Assembly: GCA_020099315.1 (NCBI GenBank)
Contig: CP083650.1
Location: forward strand, 4,650,001 to 4,714,000
Direction: 5' to 3'
Source: Citrobacter europaeus
GTDB lineage: Bacteria; Pseudomonadota; Gammaproteobacteria; Enterobacterales; Enterobacteriaceae
DNA: 64,000 nucleotides
Position numbers and translations under genes: made by a program. Below, one piece after another: positions 27,974 through 36,639 of this stretch (positions are counted from its first letter, which is position 1; every line of letters starts with the position of its first letter). The notes under the pieces are model-generated. The model worked only from the letters and a program-made list of their open reading frames with translations. It was not told where the DNA came from and did not search any database.

Positions 27974-29950
27974 TTATCTTCTCTGGAACACACACAGTCC
28001 GTGCGCAGGTCCCTGCCAGACAGCCGTAAGCACCGGATTATCCTCTCCGGCAAATGGGGGAATGGCGTGCCATTCCCCTTCAGGTAAAACGATATCTGTC
28101 ACCTCAAGCGTGGCGTTTATTGCAATCAGGAAACGGTCTGAAAGCAGAATTTGCATCTGCCTCGGGCCGTTTTGCCACTCATCCGCACTTAAGGGTTGTG
28201 CGTACTTATTCAGCCAATGCACATTGCCGTCGCCCTCTTCCCACCAGCAATCACCTGTTAATGCAGGTATTTGTCGGCGCAGATGAATCAGCGCGGCGGT
28301 AAATGTGGTTAGCCCACTGTTTGCCTGCTGCCAGTCCAGCCAGGTTAAGGCGTTATCCTGGCAGTAAGCGTTATTGTTGCCGTGCTGGCTATGACCATGC
28401 TCATCGCCCGCCAGCAACATCGGCGTCCCCTGTGAGAGCAACAGCGTGGTTAACAGCGCATGAATGCTGTCACGCCGCCGCTCAATCAGGTCCAGCGTGC
28501 CGCCTAATCCTTCTTTACCATGATTGTCGCTGTAGTTATTGCTAGTGCCGTCGCGATTTTCCTCACCATTCGCTTCATTGTGCTTATTTGTGAAGCAAAC
28601 ACAGTCGCGTAGCGTAAAACCGTCGTGCGCGGTCACCAGATTGACCGTAGCGCTGGGTTTGCGGCCCTGGCGTTTAAACACGTCGCTGGATGCGGCAAAA
28701 CGGCCGGCAAACTCGCCCAACGAGAGGTTACGTTGGAGCCAGAAGCGTCGCGTCGCATCACGGAAATGATCATTCCACTCGGCAAACGGCGGGGGGAAAT
28801 TCCCCACCTGATACCCGCCTTCACCAATATCCCACGGTTCCGCAATCAGCTTAACGCGTGAGAGCAGCGGACAGTTTTGGATCGCGGTAAACAGCGGCGC
28901 ATCCTGACGAAACGTAGGTGTACGCCCCATGACGGAAGCCAAATCAAAACGAAAACCATCCACATGACAGGTTTCAACCCAGTAGCGCAGGCATTCGCAT
29001 GCGTATTCCACAACGCCTGGATGGCTCAGGTTGAGGGTGTTCCCACAACCGGTCCAGTTGTAGTAATCACCATCGTCCCTGATCCAATAATAGCTACGGT
29101 TATCAATTCCGCGCAGCGAGAAGACGGGCCCTTCGAGATCAAGCTCGGCGCTGTGGTTCAAAACGATGTCGAGAATGACCTCAATCCCCGCTTTGTGCAG
29201 CGCTTTTACCGCATCGCGAAACTCATCAAGCGCACTCTCCGGTGAGCAGGCATAAGCCGGATGCAACGCGAACATCGCCACCGGGTTGTAGCCCCAGTAG
29301 TTCGACAGGCCCAGCCGCTGAAGCCGCGGTTCGCTGGCAAAATGCGCCACCGGAAGCAGCTCCAGGGCGGTAATGCCGAGGCGCTTGAAATAGTCGATCA
29401 TCACCGGGTGGCCCAGCGCCTTGTAGGTTCCGCGAATCTCTTCCGGCAGGTCAGGATGCAAATACGTCAGCCCTTTAACATGCGCTTCGTAAATCACGGT
29501 ATTGCCCCACGGCGTGCGCGGCGGGGCGTCATCCTCCCAGTCATAACGGTCGGACACCACAACGCCCTTCAGCGCAATGGCGGCGTTATCATGATTATCC
29601 GGTTCATTTAACCCGCCGTGCAGCAGCGGGTTATCTTTTAACTCGCCATCCACCCGACGCGCGCAAGGGTCAAGCAGCAGCTTCGCCGGATTAAACCGGT
29701 GGCCCTGCTGCGGCTGCCATGGACCATGTACACGATAACCATAGCGCAGACCTGGACGGGCGTTGGCCAGATAGCCGTGCCAGACATCGCCGCTACGCCC
29801 CGGCAGGTCATAGCGGAGTTCGCAGCCTTGCTCATCGAATACGCATAATTCAACGCGTTCAGCGTGGGCCGAGAAGAGTGTGAAATTGACGCCATGGCCG
29901 TCATACGTTGCACCATGGGGGGTGGCGTTGCCGGTTGCCAGTTGCGTCAT
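27974..29950 (-). CDS. glgX: Glycogen debranching enzyme GlgX
   Basis: A 658-residue GH13 isoamylase-type enzyme that hydrolyses alpha-1,6 links of limit dextrins left by GlgP, preferring short side chains. An N-terminal CBM48 domain (residues 10-110) precedes the barrel. Catalytic segments are DGFRFDLASVMGR (nucleophile Asp) and LIAEPWDIG (acid/base Glu), with NLVTAHDGFTLRD for the third acid. Length agrees with E. coli GlgX (657 aa). The start ATG shares one base with the glgB stop codon, which points to coupling within glgBX. Confidence 0.96.
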   Translation of the reverse strand: MTQLATGNATPHGATYDGHGVNFTLFSAHAERVELCVFDEQGCELRYDLPGRSGDVWHGYLANARPGLRYGYRVHGPWQPQQGHRFNPAKLLLDPCARRVDGELKDNPLLHGGLNEPDNHDNAAIALKGVVVSDRYDWEDDAPPRTPWGNTVIYEAHVKGLTYLHPDLPEEIRGTYKALGHPVMIDYFKRLGITALELLPVAHFASEPRLQRLGLSNYWGYNPVAMFALHPAYACSPESALDEFRDAVKALHKAGIEVILDIVLNHSAELDLEGPVFSLRGIDNRSYYWIRDDGDYYNWTGCGNTLNLSHPGVVEYACECLRYWVETCHVDGFRFDLASVMGRTPTFRQDAPLFTAIQNCPLLSRVKLIAEPWDIGEGGYQVGNFPPPFAEWNDHFRDATRRFWLQRNLSLGEFAGRFAASSDVFKRQGRKPSATVNLVTAHDGFTLRDCVCFTNKHNEANGEENRDGTSNNYSDNHGKEGLGGTLDLIERRRDSIHALLTTLLLSQGTPMLLAGDEHGHSQHGNNNAYCQDNALTWLDWQQANSGLTTFTAALIHLRRQIPALTGDCWWEEGDGNVHWLNKYAQPLSADEWQNGPRQMQILLSDRFLIAINATLEVTDIVLPEGEWHAIPPFAGEDNPVLTAVWQGPAHGLCVFQRR

Positions 29951-32133
29951 TACCCCTCCCGAACCAGCCAGACCGTTGCCAGCGGCGGCAACGTGAGGCT
30001 CAGTGAGTTCTGACGACCATGACTGGCGATTTCATCGCTGTGCACCGCGCCGCCGTTGCCGGTATTACTGCCGTGGTAATGCGTCGAGTCGGTATTGAGG
30101 ATCTCGCGCCATTTGCCCGGCTGGTTGATACCGAAGCGATAGCCGTGGCGAGGCACTGGCGTAAAGTTGCTGATAACGATGATTTCATTACCAACTTTGT
30201 CACGACGAACGAAAGCCAGCACCGAACGTTCTTTGTCATCCACCACCAGCCATTCAAAGCCATAGGCATCAAAGTCGAGCTCGTGCAGCGCTTTGTGGTG
30301 GCGATAGGTAAGGTTCAGATCGCGTACCAGACGCTGTACGCCGTGGTGCCAGTTATCACCGCCCTCCAGCAGATGCCAGTCGAGGCTGGCGTCATGGTTC
30401 CACTCACGCCCCTGAGCGAACTCATTGCCCATAAACAGCAGTTTCTTGCCCGGGAAGGCCCACATCCAGCCGTAATAGGCGCGCAGGTTGGCGAACTTCT
30501 GCCATGCGTCTCCCGGCATGCGGTCGAGAATGGATTTTTTACCGTGTACCACTTCATCGTGCGACAGCGGCAGGACGAAGTTTTCGGTGTAGTTGTACAG
30601 CATGCCGAAGGTCAGCTTGTCGTGATGGTACTGACGATGAATCGGATCCAGCTTCATGTAGTCCAGCGTGTCGTGCATCCAGCCGAGGTTCCACTTATAC
30701 CAGAACCCTAAACCGCCCATGTCCTGCGGCCTTGAGACGCCGGCAAAGTCGGTGGACTCTTCCGCCATGCTCACCGCACCTGGCACCTGCTCGCCAAGAA
30801 TTCGGTTGGTATTGCGTAAAAACTCAATGGCTTCGAGGTTTTCACGACCGCCAAATTCGTTCGGGACCCATTCCCCTTCTTTACGGCTGTAGTCGCGATA
30901 AATCATCGACGCCACGGCATCCACGCGTAGCGCATCGATACCAAAGCGTTCAATCCAGTACAGGGCGTTGCCCACCAGGTAGTTGCTGACTTCACGGCGA
31001 CCATAGTTGTAGATCAGCGTGTTCCAGTCCTGGTGATACCCTTCTCGCGGGTCGCTGTGCTCATACAGGTTGGTGCCATCAAACTCTGCCAGACCAAAGT
31101 CGTCCGACGGGAAATGGCCCGGCACCCAGTCGAGAATGACGTTCAGTCCGGCCTGATGCGCGGCATTCACAAAATAGCGGAAATCATCACGCGTCCCAAA
31201 GCGACGGGTCGGCGCATACATGCCGGTAGGCTGGTAGCCCCAGCTACCGTCGAACGGATGCTCGTTAATCGGCAACAGTTCGAGATGAGTAAAGCCCATC
31301 CACTTGGCGTAAGGCACCAGTTGATCCGCCAGCTCACGGTAGCTTAGCCAGAAGTTGTTATCGGTATGACGACGCCATGAACCCAGGTGCACTTCATAGA
31401 TAGAGATCGGCGCATCAAACTGGTTGGCTTTTTTGCGCTCCTCGCTTTGCACCACTTTTTCCGGCAGGCCGCAGATAAGCGACGCGGTTTCCGGGCGCAT
31501 TTGCGCTTCGAAGGCGTAAGGATCCGCTTTGATTCGCAGCTTACCGTTCGCATCGATCATCTCGTATTTATACAGCTGACCCTGTTGCGCACCGGGGATA
31601 AACAGCTCCCAGATACCGCTTTCTTTGCGCAGGCGCATCGGATGGCGACGGCCATCCCAGTAGTTGAACTGCCCAACCACTGACACACGTTGAGCGTTAG
31701 GCGCCCAGACGGAGAAGCGTGTACCGGTTACGCCATCCATGGTATCCGCATGCGCGCCCAGCGTTTCGTAAGGTCGCAGGTGCGTACCTTCAGATAACAG
31801 CCAGGCATCCATATCCTGGATCAGCGGGCCAAAACGATAAGGGTCATCAATCAGATTCTGTTGTCCATGCCAGACAACGGCCAACTGATAGCGAAAGAAA
31901 TTTTTACGGCGGGGAAGTACAGCACAGAAAAAACCGCGAGAGTCGAGGCAATCCAGCTTGCCGACTTTACGTCCGGTTTTGGGTTCGATCACCCACACTT
32001 CGGTGGCGTCAGGTAATAGGGCGCGGACTTCAAGTCCAGCATCAGTTTGGTGCATACCGAGTACGGAAAAAGGATCCGCAAAATGGCCTGCAATTAGCGC
32101 ATTAATCACGTCTCTATCGATACGAACGGACAT
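29950..32133 (-). CDS. glgB: 1,4-alpha-glucan branching enzyme GlgB
   Basis: A 727-residue GH13 enzyme that makes the alpha-1,6 branches of glycogen. Two beta-sandwich modules (an N1 domain and CBM48) precede the barrel. Catalytic residues lie in GIDALRVDAVASMIYRDY (nucleophile Asp) and VSMAEESTDF (acid/base Glu), with LPLSHDEVVHGK for the third acid. Another ATG lies three codons upstream (32142). The start at 32133 is preferred because AGGAT lies about 8 bases ahead and because it matches the E. coli start (MSDRIDRDV). First gene of the glycogen operon. The upstream gap of about 270 bp holds its promoter. Confidence 0.95.
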   Translation of the reverse strand: MSVRIDRDVINALIAGHFADPFSVLGMHQTDAGLEVRALLPDATEVWVIEPKTGRKVGKLDCLDSRGFFCAVLPRRKNFFRYQLAVVWHGQQNLIDDPYRFGPLIQDMDAWLLSEGTHLRPYETLGAHADTMDGVTGTRFSVWAPNAQRVSVVGQFNYWDGRRHPMRLRKESGIWELFIPGAQQGQLYKYEMIDANGKLRIKADPYAFEAQMRPETASLICGLPEKVVQSEERKKANQFDAPISIYEVHLGSWRRHTDNNFWLSYRELADQLVPYAKWMGFTHLELLPINEHPFDGSWGYQPTGMYAPTRRFGTRDDFRYFVNAAHQAGLNVILDWVPGHFPSDDFGLAEFDGTNLYEHSDPREGYHQDWNTLIYNYGRREVSNYLVGNALYWIERFGIDALRVDAVASMIYRDYSRKEGEWVPNEFGGRENLEAIEFLRNTNRILGEQVPGAVSMAEESTDFAGVSRPQDMGGLGFWYKWNLGWMHDTLDYMKLDPIHRQYHHDKLTFGMLYNYTENFVLPLSHDEVVHGKKSILDRMPGDAWQKFANLRAYYGWMWAFPGKKLLFMGNEFAQGREWNHDASLDWHLLEGGDNWHHGVQRLVRDLNLTYRHHKALHELDFDAYGFEWLVVDDKERSVLAFVRRDKVGNEIIVISNFTPVPRHGYRFGINQPGKWREILNTDSTHYHGSNTGNGGAVHSDEIASHGRQNSLSLTLPPLATVWLVREG

Positions 32134-32363
32134 GGTTGTCATCCTGTTTTATGGTGTCACCCCTTCCAACTGATTTTCGACATCAGGTAGTGACACTTTT
32201 TTTGACCTGAACGGCGCAGCACAATTGTGCATCCTCTCTGCGTCGTCCCACCTTCAGGCAACAACTTAATACCTCCGGTACTAAGTCACCCTTAAAGAAT
32301 AGCCAATGCTTTATCTTACTCCTGGTAAAAAATGAAACATCTGCGCTTACTCCTGTATTACGC

Positions 32364-32390
32364 AAAAAAAGGGGTGATTCCTCACCCCTT
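32364..32390 (-). terminator. Intrinsic terminator of asd
   Basis: On the minus strand AAGGGGTGA and TCACCCCTT form a stem, followed by seven T residues and GCG. It lies just after the asd stop codon. The rest of the gap up to glgB (32134-32363) is presumed glg promoter sequence. I could not place a clear -35/-10 pair. Confidence 0.85.
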
Positions 32391-32406
32391 GATCGTTAAC
32401 AAACTA

Positions 32407-33513
32407 TTACGCCAATTGGCGCAGCATACGGCGCAATGGCTCCGCAGCCCCCCACAGCAACTGGTCGCCTACGGTAAAGGCTGACAGGAACTCTGGCCCC
32501 ATATTCAGCTTACGCAGACGGCCTACTGGCGTGGTCAGCGTGCCGGTAACGGCCGCCGGGGTTAACTCACGCATAGTGATATCCCGATCGTTTGGCACGA
32601 CTTTGGCCCACGGATTGTGCGCCGCCAGCAGTTCTTCCACGGTCGGAATAGACACATCTTTTTTCAGTTTAATGGTGAACGCCTGGCTGTGGCAGCGCAG
32701 CGCGCCGACGCGCACGCACAGACCATCGACCGGGATCACAGAAGACGTATCAAGAATTTTGTTGGTTTCGGCCTGTCCCTTCCACTCTTCACGGCTCTGA
32801 CCGTTATCAAGCTGTTTGTCGATCCACGGAATCAGGCTACCGGCCAGCGGTACGCCAAAGTTATCAACCGGCAGTTCACCGCTGCGGGACAGGGCCGTCA
32901 CTTTGCGTTCGATATCGAGAATAGCAGAGGAAGGGGTCGCCAGTTCATCGGCCACATGGCCATACAGATGACCCATCTGGGACAACAGTTCGCGCATATG
33001 ACGCGCGCCGCCGCCGGAAGCCGCCTGATAGGTCGCCACGGAAACCCAGTCAACCAGGTCATTGGCAAACAGGCCACCAAGGGACATCAGCATCAGGCTA
33101 ACGGTACAGTTTCCGCCGACAAAGGTCTTAATTCCTTTATTCAGGCCGTCAGTAATGACATCCTGGTTAACCGGATCGAGAATGATGATGGCATCGTCTT
33201 TCATACGCAGCGAAGAGGCCGCGTCAATCCAGTAACCCTGCCAACCGCTTTCACGAAGCTTTGGATAGATTTCGTTGGTATAATCGCCGCCCTGACAGGT
33301 CACGATGATATCGAGCGCCTTCAGCGCGTCCAGATCAAAAGCGTCCTGAAGCGTGCCGGTCGCGGTTCCACCGAACGTCGGTGCCGCCTGCCCGAGCTGG
33401 GAAGTAGAAAAGAAAACAGGGCGAATGGCGTCGAAGTCACGCTCCTCAACCATGCGTTGCATGAGTACAGAGCCGACCATACCGCGCCAGCCGATAAAAC
33501 CAACATTTTTCAT
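32407..33513 (-). CDS. asd: Aspartate-semialdehyde dehydrogenase Asd
   Basis: A 368-residue cytoplasmic enzyme that reduces aspartyl-4-phosphate to aspartate semialdehyde with NADPH. It feeds lysine, diaminopimelate, threonine and methionine synthesis and is essential for the cell wall. The NADP motif GWRGMVGSVL is at residues 8-17. The catalytic cysteine lies in VGGNCTVSLML and the proton-acceptor histidine in VGALRCHSQAF. The frame begins 28 codons earlier, but the ATG at 33513 gives the family start MKNVGFIGWRGMVG. The protein is one residue longer than E. coli Asd, from a TAT insertion-like difference at FGGTATGTLQDA. It is monocistronic with its own terminator. Confidence 0.97.
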   Translation of the reverse strand: MKNVGFIGWRGMVGSVLMQRMVEERDFDAIRPVFFSTSQLGQAAPTFGGTATGTLQDAFDLDALKALDIIVTCQGGDYTNEIYPKLRESGWQGYWIDAASSLRMKDDAIIILDPVNQDVITDGLNKGIKTFVGGNCTVSLMLMSLGGLFANDLVDWVSVATYQAASGGGARHMRELLSQMGHLYGHVADELATPSSAILDIERKVTALSRSGELPVDNFGVPLAGSLIPWIDKQLDNGQSREEWKGQAETNKILDTSSVIPVDGLCVRVGALRCHSQAFTIKLKKDVSIPTVEELLAAHNPWAKVVPNDRDITMRELTPAAVTGTLTTPVGRLRKLNMGPEFLSAFTVGDQLLWGAAEPLRRMLRQLA

Positions 33514-33703
33514 AGCGTTTTTTCCTGCAGAGATGTGTGCTGTGTATGCTAACCAGTATCCTACTGGCCTATCCTTCACCATACAAAAAGCAGCCAAAGT
33601 CGCAAGTGAAATTAATCAATGATAGCGAAGCCATCAGTAATGCGACTTATCCCGCTGCGCAAGCAAGCAGAAAGTCCGCGGTAATTATCAGGGAATTTGA
33701 GTT

Positions 33704-34297
33704 ATGAATGAAATCATTTCAGCGGCAGTTTTATTGATCCTGATTATGGATCCGCTCGGAAATCTGCCCATTTTCATGTCCGTATTGAAACATACCGAAC
33801 CAAAACGCCGTCGCGCGATTATGATTCGCGAGCTGTTCATTGCGCTGTTGGTGATGCTGATATTCCTGTTTGCGGGCGAGAAAATTCTGGCATTTCTGAA
33901 CCTGCGCGCGGAGACCGTGTCGATTTCCGGGGGCATTATTTTATTCCTGATCGCCATCAAGATGATTTTCCCCAGCGCCACCGGGAATAGCACCGGACTT
34001 CCAGCAGGCGAAGAGCCGTTTATCGTACCGCTGGCGATTCCGCTGGTCGCCGGTCCGACAATCCTGGCGTCATTAATGCTGTTGTCACATCAGTACCCAA
34101 ATCAGATGGGGCATCTGGTGATTGCGCTGCTGATCGCCTGGGGCGGGACATTCGTGATTTTGCTGCAGTCTTCGCTGTTTTTACGCCTGCTGGGGGAGAA
34201 AGGGGTTAACGCGCTGGAGCGCCTGATGGGATTGATTCTGGTGATGATGGCAACCCAGATGTTCCTCGACGGCGTGCGGATGTGGATGAAGGGGTAA
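33704..34297 (+). CDS. yhgN: MarC-family inner-membrane protein YhgN
   Basis: A 197-residue integral membrane protein of the MarC family, with about six predicted spans. Family landmarks are LLILIMDPLGNLPIFMSVLK near the N-terminus, LAIPLVAGPTILASLMLL in the middle and GLILVMMATQMFLDGVRMW at the C-terminal end. The function of the family is not established, and the old link with antibiotic efflux was not upheld. Length equals E. coli YhgN (197 aa). It is divergent from asd with a 190-bp gap. A BIME follows the stop codon. Confidence 0.93.
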   Translation: MNEIISAAVLLILIMDPLGNLPIFMSVLKHTEPKRRRAIMIRELFIALLVMLIFLFAGEKILAFLNLRAETVSISGGIILFLIAIKMIFPSATGNSTGLPAGEEPFIVPLAIPLVAGPTILASLMLLSHQYPNQMGHLVIALLIAWGGTFVILLQSSLFLRLLGEKGVNALERLMGLILVMMATQMFLDGVRMWMKG

Positions 34298-34310
34298 CGC
34301 ACTCACTTTA

Positions 34311-34398
34311 CGCCGGGTGGCGGCTTCGCCTTACCCGGCCTACGGTGTTGATATGTTGCTCGTTTGTAGGCCCGGTAAGCGCTAGCGCCACCGGGCAA
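34311..34398. repeat. BIME after yhgN (left copy of a direct pair)
   Basis: Two REP units joined by the spacer CTACGGTGTTGATATGTTGCT. The same arrangement recurs at 35209-35293 with almost the same spacer. The 460-bp stretch between yhgN and the 148-codon gene thus holds this BIME, an Ash-like open frame and the C4-like leader. Confidence 0.8.
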
Positions 34399-34422
34399 TC
34401 AGCGCCGTGAATGTGTTTATGA

Positions 34423-34611
34423 GAAACACCTCAATCATTTAAGTCTCTGAAAAAGCGTATTTTCATTTCTGCGAAGCGCCTTCCGGAATGCCCTCTTGTC
34501 AGCATCACGGATAAGCATTATCTTCTCGCTGCACCTGCAAAATCAGGTGCCAGAATTAGCCTTCTGAACTCCTTCATCGGTGACGCAAGTATTTTTGTGT
34601 CGCACGCTTAG
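34423..34611 (+). pseudogene. Open frame resembling a phage Ash/leader peptide (remnant)
   Basis: Sixty-two codons lie open between TGA (34420) and TAG (34609), with no ATG. Their reading ends LAAPAKSGARISLLNSFIGD and then ASIFVSHA. The SGA-x-I ... SHA pattern recalls the Ash-type frames found just ahead of the immunity RNA in P4-like satellite phages. I rely on memory of that family and could not run a search. It contains a perfect 7-bp inverted repeat, GCACCTG...CAGGTGC (34530-34550). It could be a remnant or a leader frame entered from an unusual start codon. Confidence 0.35.
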
Positions 34612-34620
34612 GTACACTCC

Positions 34621-34735
34621 AATGGTGGACCGGGCGGGGGCGTCGCAAGACGCGCCGGTATCCGATGAGGCCGGTAAGGCTAACCCTGTTCGGCTCCACC
34701 TCCAGTGAGATTAGCCTCTCCAGTGGTGGATGAAA
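34621..34735 (+). ncRNA. Candidate C4/CI-type antisense RNA leader
   Basis: The stretch ahead of the 148-codon gene is dense in pairing. GCGTC-GCAA-GACGC (34640-34653) forms a GNRA-capped hairpin. TCCACC (34695-34700) can pair with either of two identical TGGTGGA blocks at 34623-34629 and 34724-34730. TCCGATGAG (34661-34669) is a perfect complement of CTCATCGGA (34740-34748) at the downstream ribosome site. AGGCTAA (34677-34683) complements TTAGCCT (34711-34717). Phage P1/P7 C4 and P4 CI RNAs regulate in just this way, with two short antisense blocks cut from the same transcript as their target. Confidence 0.55.
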
Positions 34736-34739
34736 ATCA

Positions 34740-34757
34740 CTCATCGGAGGCTGCCCT
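34740..34757 (+). promoter_or_regulatory. Ribosome binding site within the antisense target
   Basis: CATCGGAGGCTGCCCT precedes the ATG at 34758, so the GGAG Shine-Dalgarno sequence lies 8 bases before it. CTCATCGGA, which overlaps the Shine-Dalgarno, is a perfect 9-base complement of 34661-34669 in the leader RNA. Confidence 0.6.
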
Positions 34758-35204
34758 ATGGCAACGACCCCTCTCTTTTCACACTCTTTATTTACCCTGC
34801 CCTTTAGCCATGCCACGGACTTCACCGAGTTGGCGGATAACTGTGAGCGTTTTGTCGAAGGGCTTGTTGAATGTCATGACCCTGTTGAAAAACTGGCGAT
34901 TTGTGCGCGCCTGTCGGCCTGTCTGGCACTACTGCAACCAACCTTAACGGAACCTGTACCGCAGCATCTACAGGCCAGCCTGACGGTAGAAACCTTACCG
35001 ACCCGCTCTCCCCTCTTTGAACCCGAACCAGATCAGATGGGGCGTTACTGCCAACTTTTGACGCATTTACTGATGAGTAAAACGCTGTCTGACGAGATGG
35101 AACGCGTGGCGGGTGATTTACTGCAGGATTTAGTGGGCTATTTCGCCGATACGCTAAAAGCGCCGCGTTGGTTGAAAACCGAGGATGGTGTGATGGTGCT
35201 GTAA
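34758..35204 (+). CDS. Unrecognised 148-residue protein behind a C4-like leader
   Basis: The product begins MATTPLFSHSLFTLPFSHAT and is mostly helical by eye, leucine-rich, acidic and free of signal peptide or membrane spans. It has no motif that I can assign with certainty. The size and general look recall the roughly 150-codon frame in the P4 satellite immunity operon, but this is memory and inference. A good ribosome site (GGAGG) precedes the ATG. The gene stands alone between yhgN and gntU, bracketed by BIMEs, with no integrase, att site or other phage gene in sight. Its start and length are well supported by the ribosome site and the clean frame. Confidence 0.7.
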   Translation: MATTPLFSHSLFTLPFSHATDFTELADNCERFVEGLVECHDPVEKLAICARLSACLALLQPTLTEPVPQHLQASLTVETLPTRSPLFEPEPDQMGRYCQLLTHLLMSKTLSDEMERVAGDLLQDLVGYFADTLKAPRWLKTEDGVMVL

Positions 35205-35208
35205 AAAA

Positions 35209-35293
35209 GCCGGGTAGCGCTTGCGCTTACCCGGCCTACGGTGTGGATATGTGCTCAATTCCAGGCCCGGTAAGCGCAAGCGCCACCGGGCAA
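35209..35293. repeat. BIME before gntU (right copy of a direct pair)
   Basis: Two REP units with the spacer CTACGGTGTGGATATGTGCTC, nearly identical and in the same orientation as 34311-34398. It lies between the 148-codon gene and the convergent gntU stop codon. Confidence 0.8.
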
Positions 35294-35298
35294 TACCA

Positions 35299-36639
35299 TC
35301 AGCTCAACAGCTGGAAGGCAATCATACCGACAATCGCACCGACCGTGCCGAGGATGGTTTCCATCATCGTCCAGGTCTTCAGGGTTTGCGCTTCGGTCGC
35401 GCCGGTAAATTTACCGAACAACCAGAAGCCCGCGTCGTTAACGTGACTGACGACGATAGAGCCACCCGCGATACAGATAGACAGCGCTGCCATCTGGGCC
35501 CCGGAGTAGTTCAGTTGCTCAATCACCGGCATCACCAGACCGACCGCCGTTAAGCAGGCCACGGTCGCGGAACCCTGAATGATACGCACCGCCGCCGCCA
35601 GCACGAAGCAGGTGATGGCAATCGGCAGGCCCATGCCGGTTAATGCTTCACCCAGTGCCGGACCCACGCCGGAATCCACCAGTACCTGTTTGAACACACC
35701 GCCCGCACCAATCACCAGCAGAATAATTCCCGCCGGCTGCAGCGCATGCCCGCAGATCTCCATCACGCGGTCTTTTGGCATGCCCTGGCGAATCGCCAGA
35801 CCGTAAATCGCCACCAGACACGCCACCAGAATCGCGGTAAACGGGTGACCGATAAACTCGAACCATTCGTAGGTTGAAGAACCGACCGGCACAAAGCGTG
35901 CGGCGATAGTTTTCAGGCCAACCAGCACCAGCGGCAGCAGGATAAGCGATAAACTGAAGCCAAAGGATGGCATTTTGCCTTCACCCAGATGCGGCTCGGT
36001 AATGTCTTCCGGTACGTGCAGCTCAACATAACGGCTGATGAAGTTACCCCACAGCGGCCCGGCGATAATCATGCCCGGAATCGCGGCGCACAGACCAATC
36101 AGGATCATCCAGCCAAAGTCGGCGTGCATCTGAGAGGCCAGCAGCATTGGCGCAGGCCCTGGCAGCAGGAATGCTGCGGCAGCCGCCACGCCCGCAAACA
36201 GCGGAATGACCAGCTTTACAAGGTTAGTACCGGTGTGGCGCGCCATTGAGAACGCCACGCTAATCAGCAGCACAATTGCCACCTCAAAGAACAGCGGCAG
36301 CGCGCAAATCAGACCGGCCAGGCCAATCGCGTAATGCGCGCGGCTGTGACCGAAAGATTTCAGCATTTTGACGGCAATCTGATCGACCGCCCCCGTCTCA
36401 TGCAAAATCTTGCCGAACATCGCCCCCAGCGCCACAACAATCGCCAGAAAACCGAGCGTGCCTCCCATCCCTTTTTCCATGGTCGCAGCGATTTTATCGA
36501 GCGGCATACCGGAAAAGAGACCTGCACCAATGGATACCACCATCAAAGCAACGAAAGCGTGCATACGCGCCTTCATCACTAAAAACAGCAGTAATAAAAC
36601 GGACCCTACTGCTGTTAAAACAAGCGTTAATGTACTCAC
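35299..36639 (-). CDS. gntU: Low-affinity gluconate transporter GntU
   Basis: A 446-residue inner-membrane permease of the GntP family, paralogous to GntT, with about 12-14 hydrophobic spans. Landmarks are VALGAMFGKILHETGAVDQIA, VPGPAPMLLA-like LLPGPAPMLLASQM, and the C-terminal SHVNDAGFWLFGKFTGATEA, parallel to the GntT tail. Translation starts with GTG at 36639 (VSTLTLVL, read as Met). The G of that GTG is also the last base of the gntK stop codon (TAGTG), so the two are tightly coupled. Length equals E. coli GntU. It forms the gntKU operon under GntR control. Confidence 0.95.
   Translation of the reverse strand: MSTLTLVLTAVGSVLLLLFLVMKARMHAFVALMVVSIGAGLFSGMPLDKIAATMEKGMGGTLGFLAIVVALGAMFGKILHETGAVDQIAVKMLKSFGHSRAHYAIGLAGLICALPLFFEVAIVLLISVAFSMARHTGTNLVKLVIPLFAGVAAAAAFLLPGPAPMLLASQMHADFGWMILIGLCAAIPGMIIAGPLWGNFISRYVELHVPEDITEPHLGEGKMPSFGFSLSLILLPLVLVGLKTIAARFVPVGSSTYEWFEFIGHPFTAILVACLVAIYGLAIRQGMPKDRVMEICGHALQPAGIILLVIGAGGVFKQVLVDSGVGPALGEALTGMGLPIAITCFVLAAAVRIIQGSATVACLTAVGLVMPVIEQLNYSGAQMAALSICIAGGSIVVSHVNDAGFWLFGKFTGATEAQTLKTWTMMETILGTVGAIVGMIAFQLLS

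Noticed and set aside
34590..34620. A promoter for the C4-like leader (TACACT as -10)
   Set aside because: No convincing -35 sequence lies at 15-18 bases before it. The start of the transcript has to be found by experiment.
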